Shown here piece after piece: positions 57,327 to 64,000 of a DNA stretch of 64,000 nucleotides. The stretch covers positions 3,410,001-3,474,000 of the forward strand of contig NZ_CP150452.1 in assembly GCF_051307045.1 (NCBI RefSeq), read 5' to 3'. Under the pieces are notes generated by a model. The model did not search any database, was not told the origin of the DNA, and was given only the letters and a program-made list of their open reading frames with translations. Within the stretch, counting starts at the first letter, position 1. Every line of letters begins with the position of its first letter. The DNA comes from Dryocola sp031988645. Its GTDB lineage: Bacteria > Pseudomonadota > Gammaproteobacteria > Enterobacterales > Enterobacteriaceae. A program made the position numbers and the translations under genes.

Positions 57327-57770
57327 ATGGAAAACTTACGACTAATCTTGATAAAAATGCATGATTCCATGGTGGAACTGGAAGCGATTCTTACGGAAGA
57401 AATGAACCAGTTAAGGCGCCCGCAGATTAACCCGGTATCGTTGCAGATAATATCCGACACCAAAAGCCGGCTGCTCTCAACCATTGGCTATTATGATGAA
57501 ATGCGCAACCAGGAAGAGCATCGTCTTAACCTGGCGGCTCCCTACCGGGATCATGAGGCTTTTGGCACGCTGTGGAAAAACGTTACCCAGCGGGTAAGAA
57601 CATCTAACGAACTGAATAAGCAGATAGCCACTTTGCTTGAAATGCATATGCAAAAAGCAAAAGATTTAAAAAATATGGTCAATCAGGTCGATAACAAAAA
57701 CGCCACCTACAGCGCGGACGGCATCTCTCGTCAGGTCAGCGCGGGGAAAATTTACAATCTTAGTATTTGA
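57327..57770 (+). CDS. flgN: FlgK/FlgL export chaperone FlgN
   Basis: 147 aa, helical, with LRLILIKMHDSMVELEAILT at the start. Chaperone for the two hook-filament junction proteins. Recognised by size, helical character and position after flgM. Confidence 0.93.
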   Translation: MENLRLILIKMHDSMVELEAILTEEMNQLRRPQINPVSLQIISDTKSRLLSTIGYYDEMRNQEEHRLNLAAPYRDHEAFGTLWKNVTQRVRTSNELNKQIATLLEMHMQKAKDLKNMVNQVDNKNATYSADGISRQVSAGKIYNLSI

Positions 57771-57806
57771 CCAGATGCCTGTTGCCTTTTATTGCTAAAG
57801 GCACTC

Positions 57807-57836
57807 AAGCTTCCTTTTATAAGGGAGCTTTTTTTT
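57807..57836 (+). terminator. Rho-independent terminator of flgMN
   Basis: AAGCTTCC-TTTTATAA-GGGAGCTT followed by TTTTTT, 36 bases after the flgN stop. Confidence 0.85.
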
Positions 57837-57929
57837 GACTATTTTAACATCACTCTATTTATAGCGATAGCTCATCAAATAATAAAACAAATTTAACATC
57901 CTTATTATTTCGTATTACCCTTCCCTGAG

Positions 57930-57956
57930 CAAAAGCGCTAATAGCCGGCGCTTTTG
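57930..57956. repeat. Inverted repeat between flgN and srfA
   Basis: CAAAAGCGC and GCGCTTTTG, perfect 9-bp arms around nine bases, in an otherwise empty 290-bp gap. Could be a second terminator or leader hairpin for srfA. Confidence 0.45.
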
Positions 57957-58062
57957 TCCGCTTTTTGTCTTATGCGTTAAGCCCTTTTTTATCCATAAAG
58001 CCGTTAAAATAGACAACGACCAGCAAATAGCTAAATAAGTCTGATGGATAAAGGTTAAAGAA

Positions 58063-59386
58063 TTGTCAAAAATATTATTGCGCAGCGGTTATTGCGATAA
58101 CTTTCTCGCGCTGGGTGAAAACGGGCAGTCTATTTTTGATTCTGCGCGGCAAATACGCGAAACCTTAAGGTTACGAAAACAGTCCCTGCTGGCGGATTGC
58201 CTGGCGATTCCCCAGCCTGATGATAGCGGCGATAAGGTAGACTGGTACGCCCCGCAGGCCCGGCACCGTTATTCCCTGGGCCTGCGCTAGCGAAAAGCAG
58301 CGCATACAGGCCCTGCGTTATCTGGATAACTGCCTGCTGACCGCCTCGCAGCTCAGCGAACGCAGCCTGGCGTCGCCCAAAACCGCCGAGCGGCTTTTTG
58401 GCAGCCTCCTGCAGCACGCCCTTCGTTTTCCCGGCTGCCAGCATGTTTATCTGGTGGATGAAAAACCGGTACTGACATTCTGGGGCTTTATCGACCTCAA
58501 TACGCCCGCTGACCAGCACGCGCTGGCGTGCCTGCATGAAAGCATGAAGCCAGAGCCGCAAGAGGAGCAGGAGCCGCCAGCAATGCTTGTACAGCAGCCT
58601 GCGCCATCTGCTGAAGTCCCCCCCGAAGAAGATGCCCATGACGATCCTGAACCGGTGATTGTCACCCTGAGCCAGCCCGAAGCGCCTGCGCCTGTCCTTC
58701 CGGCGCCTCAGGAGCCTTTACCGGTTGCGCGGCGAAGCGCTTGGCGCAAAATTCTGTGGCCCGTCTTCAACCTCAGCCTTTTCATCGCGCTGCTTCTGGC
58801 GTGGCCCTGGCTTTACCCGCTGATTCACCCGGCGGACGACGAAGCTGAAACCGTTTCGGTCGCCATGGTTGAGCCGGTGAAGGCGCCTGAACCCATCGCC
58901 CCGCCCGTTTTGTTGAACGCGCTGCCCTTGCAAAAAGCACAGGTTCTCCGCCAGCCGGTTGAAGAAGCAAAGCCCGCCGAGCCGCCGCCTAAAAATGCGT
59001 TAGTGCTGCCCGCCGAAGCGGTAAAAGCCGGCACCACAAAGTTCCTTGATGGCAACTGGCGCGTCGCCTTCAAGGCCAGCGACGCCGCCATGGATATCCC
59101 TACGGGGATGCGTTTGCAGGTCGGCAAAAATGTCGGCCAGGCGCGCATCGTGCACGAAGACGGTTTTATTTGCCGGGCCGAGATGCATTTCGGGCTTATG
59201 CAGTCCGGCAACCTGGTGATTAAGCCCCGTTCGAGGGCGGAGTGTTTTCACGGAACCCACCGCCACGCGGTGCCGGAAATTATCTGCTCGCAGGGGCTGA
59301 CCGGCGCGGCCCAGTGCAACGCCCGCTACGAGCGTGATGAGAATGAAACCCTGGTTCCCGTAACCTTTACCAGAGTGGGCAAATAA
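58063..59386 (+). CDS. srfA: SrfA-family putative virulence protein (frameshift at GGCC)
   Basis: First gene of srfABC; molecular role uncertain. The TTG at 58063 is preceded by AAAGG. An extra base in GGGCC (58278-58282) stops the frame at 58290; removing it gives one 440-aa protein. Layout: cytosolic N-terminal domain (about 1-225) ending in a Pro-rich linker (PAPVLPAPQEPLP), one membrane helix near 229-250 (FNLSLFIALLLAWPWLYPLI), then a likely periplasmic domain ending VPVTFTRVGK. Two bases before srfB. The name rests on the gene-order pattern and the linked srfB. Confidence 0.82.
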
Positions 59387-59388
59387 CC

Positions 59389-62356
59389 ATGCAGGCAAAA
59401 CTTATCGGTTACCCATCCGGCGTAACCCTGATTAAAAACAGCGGCGTGCAGTTTCTGGATTTCGGCCTGGCGCCGCGCACAGGCCGCAACGCCAGCTTCG
59501 TACGCCAAAGCGCCAACGGCCCGCTGCTGCGCCTGGACTATGACGAAAGCCTGGCGAAGTTCACCCTGCCGGCAGAAAACGGGCGCTCGCCGGAAATCGT
59601 TCGCCCGGAAATCACGCTGACGCAGGCCCATTCGCTCGACGTATTGAATAACATCTGGCTGCCGCTGCCGGTGCTGCGGGTTAACGCTATCCGCACCTTC
59701 ACCGGCGGCCCGGCCAACTGGGCGCGCGCGCAGATAAGCCGTCTGGATACGCCGGACGCCGCCGGCAACACCGTGCGCCTGACGCTGGCTTTTGATACCA
59801 AAACCTTTGCCGACGAGGGTTCTGCGGCCGCGCTTGCGCCAACCCTTTCCGACGTGCGTAACGGCACGCGCTTCGCCCTGGCCTGGCGCAACGAGGAGAT
59901 AGCCGAGTTTCTTGACCAGACGTGGGTCGACGGCTGGCTACGCGACGTCTTTATCGACTACGCCACCCGCAGGGAGGAACGGGGCGAAAAAGATATTGCC
60001 CTCGCCCTGAAAGCCTTTGAGTATCAGGCGCACTATCTCAACCTGCTGGAAATGCTCAGCGTTGACGCGCGGATGCCGGAAATACAAATCGTCACCGAAA
60101 CGCTTCAGTCGCCCTCCGTGGCCGTGGATCTGGTGCTCGACGTGGGCAATACGCATACCTGCGGCGTGCTGATTGAGGATCACGGCAGCCGCAATGAAGG
60201 GCTGCAGCAGACGACAGAGCTTCACGTTCGCTCGCTGAGCCATCCGCAGCGGTTTAGCGAGGCGCTGTTCTCAAGCCGGCTGGAATTTAGCCAGGCGCAG
60301 TTCGGCAAGCCGCACTTTTCCATGGAAAGCGGCCGCGACGACGCCTTTGTCTGGCCTTCTATCGTACGCGTCGGTGAAGAGGCGCATAGCCTCGCCCTGC
60401 AGCGGCAGGGCACGGAAGGCGACAGCGGTATTTCAAGCCCGCGTCGTTATCTGTGGGATGACGCGCCTGCGCATCAGCCGTGGCGCTTTAGCCAGCCGCA
60501 GAGCAAAAGCCAGCGCGAACCTAACGCCACCGCGTTTCCGCTGATGAATCTTATGAATGACGAAGGGCAGCCGCTGTACAGCCTGCCGCTGGATGAACGT
60601 TTGCCGGTCTTTACGCCGCGCTACAGCCGAAGCAGCCTGATGACCATGATGCTGTGCGAACTGCTGGCTCAGGCGCTGTCGCAAATCAACGGCGTCACTC
60701 ACCGCCAGACCATGGGATATAACAACGCCCCTCGCCGCCTGCGTAATCTTATCCTCACCCTGCCCTCCGCGATGCCTGAACAGGAACGTGAGATCTTCCG
60801 CCTGCGCATGGAAGAGGCCATCGGGCTGGTGTGGAAAGCCATGGGCTGGCACCCGCAGGACGAGGCGTTCAACCCTGCCCGCGGCGGAGAATATACTGCC
60901 GTGCCGGTGCCGAAAGTGCAGATGGAATGGGACGAGGCCACCTGCGGCCAGCTGGTCTGGCTGTATAACGAGGCGCTGGTGAACTATGCCGGACAAAGCG
61001 GCGTGTTCTTCCGCAACCTGGCCCGTCCTGACCGCCTGCCCGGCCCCGGCGAAGCGCCCGGCAGCACGCTGCGCGTGGCCTCTGTCGACATCGGCGGCGG
61101 CACCACCGATTTGGCCATCGCCCAGTATCAGCTTGATGAAGGCGTCGGCAGCAACGTTAAGATCAAACCGCGCCTGCTGTTTCGCGAAGGCTTCAAGGTG
61201 GCGGGCGATGACATTCTGCTCGATGTCATCCAGCTTTGGGTGCTGCCGGCGATAGAAAAGGCCCTGCACGCCTGCGGCGTGGCGGACGCTAAAAGCGTGA
61301 TGACGCGTTTATTTGGCGAAAGCGGCCAGAGCGAAAGTGAAAGCGTGCTGCGCCAGCAGGCGACGCTGCAGCTGCTAAGTCCGGCCGCGCAGGCCATTTT
61401 AGGCTGGTGGGAAAAAAGCTTGCCGCTGGATAAGCATCGCGTCTTTGAGGCACAAATTGGCGATCTGCTCCCTCAGCGCCCCACGCCGAGGGTATTGCAG
61501 CACATCGAACAGGTAATCCAGCCGCTGCTGCAGGCCCCGGACCGAGCTTTTCGACATCCTCAGCGTGCCGCTGCAGGTTAATATGGCAAATCTTGAAGAG
61601 GCGATGCTGAACGGGCGCTTTAGCATTACCGCCGCGCTGAAGGCGCTGAGCGAAGCTATCAATTATTACTGCTGCGACGTGCTGCTGATGACCGGACGCC
61701 CCACCTGCCTGCCTGGCGTGCAGGCGCTGCTGCGCAATCTGCAGGCCGTACCGGCCAACCGTATTGTCTGGCTGAATAACTATCCGCTGCACGAGCGTTT
61801 TCCTTTGGGCAAGGATGGAGGCGTCAGTAACCCGAAATCCACCGCGGCGCTGGGCGCCATGCTGTGCAGCCTGGCGCTGGATCTGCGCCTGCCGGGCTTT
61901 AACTTCAGCGCGGCGGACATTCAGGGCTGGTCCACTATCCGCTACCTCGGCGTGCTGGACGGCAGCAATACGCTAAGGGATGAAAATATCTGGTATCACG
62001 ATATCGATCTTGACGATCCCACGCGCGCGCTGGACCTTGACGTAAGCTTTCCGCTGCGCGGCAACGCCTGTCTCGGCTTCCGCCAGCTGGCAGACGTCCA
62101 CTGGCCTGCCTCGCCTCTGTATCTGCTAAAAATCAACTCCGCCGGGCTGGCAAAAGCCATCGCCGGCGACGGCGTACTCAACGTTCGGCTGCAATACGAC
62201 GCGCAGAACCGCGGTTTTGCGCTGGCCGAAGCGCGCATGCAGGACGGCACTCCCGTTCCGCTCGATAAGCTGAGCCTGAAGCTCAATACCCTTGCCAACA
62301 GCTATCGTGGCGCCACCCATTACTGGATAGACAGCGGAAGCGTATACCCCAAATGA
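59389..62356 (+). CDS. srfB: SrfB-family protein with actin/Hsp70-like ATPase signatures (frameshift at GGCC)
   Basis: Very large protein of the srfABC operon. It is interrupted by one extra base in GGCCCC (61533-61538); removal gives 988 aa, the family size. Two nucleotide-binding signatures of the actin/Hsp70/sugar-kinase fold are visible: LDVGNTHTCGVLI near residue 250 (phosphate 1) and VDIGGGTTDLAIAQY near 566 (phosphate 2). No signal or membrane segment is seen, so it is likely cytosolic. The stop overlaps the srfC start (ATGA). Confidence 0.88.
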
Positions 62357-64000
62357 ACCAGTCTGCTAAAACACTCCGCGCGCTGGAAAGCTGGATCAAA
62401 GAGTCCAGCATCCACTCCCGCCCGCTGCATAATGAGGCCGATAGCCTGCTGGGCCGGGTTTTGCATCTTCGCCACCGCCAGCAAAAAATTGACCAGCTTG
62501 CCCTTCAGCCGCTGACGCTTGGCCTGTATGGGCATTCGGTAAGCGGGAAGTTCCACCTGCTTAAAACGCTGCTTGCGCAGGGCCAGGAGTATGCGGGCAT
62601 CCAGCTGGGCGATAAGATTTTTAACTATTTCAGGCATATCGTCCCTGAAAACGGCACGCCTTCGCTGGCGGTGCGCTTTACCCAAACGCCGGCGCCGGAG
62701 GTTGAAAACTACCCGTTACTGCTTAATCTGCACGCGGAATACGAGCTGGCGATAAAACTTGTGCAGCAGTATCACGCGCGCAGCGAACCCCGCTTTCTTT
62801 CTGAAAGCGACATCGATGCAAGGCTTGCCGCGCTGCAAAGCAGCCGCCAGGCGCTGCCGGTGCCGGGCATGAGCCGCGAAGACTTTTCCGCCGTTGCCGA
62901 CAGCTACAGGCAGCAGGCGCGGGACGAGTATTACCCGGATGACGGCCTGCTTTATCAGATGGCCGAACTGGCTCCGCAGCTTAGCCTGAACGATCGCGCC
63001 TCGCTGCTGGCGCTGTTCTGGGGAGAGGATTTAGCGCTGACCCAAAGCTGGCTGCGGCAGGCAGGCACCCTGCAGCTGCTTGGCCACGCGCGGCAGGTCC
63101 TGGCCCCGGCAAGCCTGGTGGTCGATCGTTTTCTGCAGCCGGCGGAAGGCTTCCTGGTGCCCGTCTCTCAGGAGACGCCGGCTGCGGACGTGGATACCAT
63201 CGTCTGCACGCTGCGCAACGGCGCCGCGCTGAATTATCTCAACGTCGCCCAGCAGGATCTGGCCGAAGTTTGCGCAGAAGTGGTGTTTACGCTCAGCCAC
63301 CCGACGGAACTTGCGCAAGCCGATGTTCTCGATCTTCCGCATCGGCAATACGGTTTGTGCGCCGACCGCCTTCAGCCCGATATTCTGCTACTGTGTAACG
63401 CCGTCAGCGACGCTGAGGACGCGGGGCTGGTGGCTACGAACCTGGCCCGCTGGCTTGAACAAAGCCAGGCCGACGGCGAAGAGAGCCTGCCGCGTCTGGT
63501 CTGGACGCTTACCCCCTTTGACCCGCGCTTTACCCGGCATGCCAGCCTGGATGACGGCGTGCAGCGCCTGCTGACGCAGATGGGCCATCGCTGGGGAACG
63601 CTTCAGGCGCTGGAAGGCCACAATATGCAGCGCCTGCGGGAGTGGCTTGCCGGCGCGTTAAACGCCGCGGGCCGCAGCCGGCGCCGGCAGGCCCTGCAGC
63701 AAAACCTCAACCGGGAGATTCACGCCGGAATGACCCACCTGACGAGCACGGCTTCTCAGGAACAAAGCGCCACGGAGGCGCTGATTCGCGCGCTGCAATC
63801 CCAGGCCGCACGCCAGGGAGAATTACTCGACAGGTTTACGCTCTCCAGAGAGGCAATCCGTCAGTGCTGGCGGCGGCATCAGCAGCATGCGCAACCCCTT
63901 ATGCAGGCAGGATTTAATTTCGATCTTTTTGCCGAAGAGGCGCCGCGGCAGGATGAAAATCTCACCGGGCAGAGCTTTGCCCGGCGGCTCTACCAGCGCT
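62353..64000 (+). CDS. srfC: SrfC-family protein (partial, runs off window)
   Basis: At least 549 codons visible, open to the right edge. A P-loop-like site LTLGLYGHSVSGKFHLL lies at residues 55-70, but the Ser/Thr normally following GK is Phe67. The rest is helical with no membrane span. Translationally coupled to srfB. Assigned from operon position and the P-loop-bearing N-terminus typical of SrfC. Confidence 0.82.
   Translation, partial: MNQSAKTLRALESWIKESSIHSRPLHNEADSLLGRVLHLRHRQQKIDQLALQPLTLGLYGHSVSGKFHLLKTLLAQGQEYAGIQLGDKIFNYFRHIVPENGTPSLAVRFTQTPAPEVENYPLLLNLHAEYELAIKLVQQYHARSEPRFLSESDIDARLAALQSSRQALPVPGMSREDFSAVADSYRQQARDEYYPDDGLLYQMAELAPQLSLNDRASLLALFWGEDLALTQSWLRQAGTLQLLGHARQVLAPASLVVDRFLQPAEGFLVPVSQETPAADVDTIVCTLRNGAALNYLNVAQQDLAEVCAEVVFTLSHPTELAQADVLDLPHRQYGLCADRLQPDILLLCNAVSDAEDAGLVATNLARWLEQSQADGEESLPRLVWTLTPFDPRFTRHASLDDGVQRLLTQMGHRWGTLQALEGHNMQRLREWLAGALNAAGRSRRRQALQQNLNREIHAGMTHLTSTASQEQSATEALIRALQSQAARQGELLDRFTLSREAIRQCWRRHQQHAQPLMQAGFNFDLFAEEAPRQDENLTGQSFARRLYQR

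Noticed and set aside
13888..57770. A lateral (Flag-2 type) flagellar system
   Set aside because: The cluster has flhDC, FliA-type sigma, the full che set and a proton-type MotA/MotB with Asp32; no LafK-like regulator is present.
57996..58022. Sigma-28 promoter before srfA
   Set aside because: TAAAGCCG-N11-AACGACCA matches only 4 of 8 bases at the -10, too weak to report.
8311..62356. Reading the eleven frameshifted genes as a decaying, non-motile locus
   Set aside because: All lesions are the same kind (+1) at the same tetranucleotide, the restored proteins keep catalytic residues and normal lengths, and the unaffected genes are intact. This points to sequence error.
1..64000. Prophage, insertion sequence, CRISPR array or tRNA genes
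   Set aside because: No transposase, integrase, phage gene, regularly spaced repeat or tRNA-like sequence was recognised in the window.

Overview
The window is enterobacterial chromosome (order Enterobacterales, family Enterobacteriaceae by gene content). The left 13.5 kb keeps the Escherichia-type order aas - omrA/omrB - galR - lysA/lysR - ygeA - kduD - yqeF, with near-E. coli protein sequences and the paired small RNAs OmrA and OmrB between aas and galR. Extra genes in this stretch are a second LacI-family regulator beside galR, an AraJ/YdhP-like MFS exporter, a KdgF-like cupin, and a FepE-type O-antigen chain-length regulator. KdgR-like operators lie before kdgF and kduD, marking a small pectin/uronate-catabolism outpost.

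From about 13.8 kb to 57.8 kb the window holds one essentially complete flagellar and chemotaxis locus: a chemoreceptor; fliRQPONMLKJIHGF (-); fliE, cheR-cheB-cheY-cheZ and flhB-flhA-flhE (+); fliT-fliS-fliD (-); the flagellin fliC and an EAL-domain gene (+); cheW-cheA-motB-motA-flhC-flhD, fliA, and flgL-K-J-I-H-G-F-E-D-C-B (-); flgA, flgM and flgN (+). Together they encode the master regulator FlhDC, sigma-28 and its anti-sigma factor, the export gate, basal body, hook, filament, motor and the full Che phosphorelay. It is a primary, FlhDC-type system gathered in one block rather than split over several loci as in E. coli. fliZ is absent from the fliA position, and only one chemoreceptor is seen.

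From 58.0 kb to the right end lies srfA-srfB-srfC (+), a tripartite operon of uncertain function: a single-span membrane protein, a large protein with actin/Hsp70-type nucleotide-binding signatures, and a protein with a degenerate P-loop. srfC runs off the window.

The most striking signal is technical. Eleven genes (ygeA, the chemoreceptor, fliK, cheR, cheA, motA, flgK, flgC, flgA, srfA, srfB) are each broken by exactly one extra base, and every extra base lies in a GGCC tetranucleotide. Removing it restores a normal family-length protein each time. This looks like a systematic sequencing/assembly error at GGCC, plausibly caused by a GGCC-specific DNA methyltransferase, rather than gene decay. 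The motility genes should be read as probably intact.
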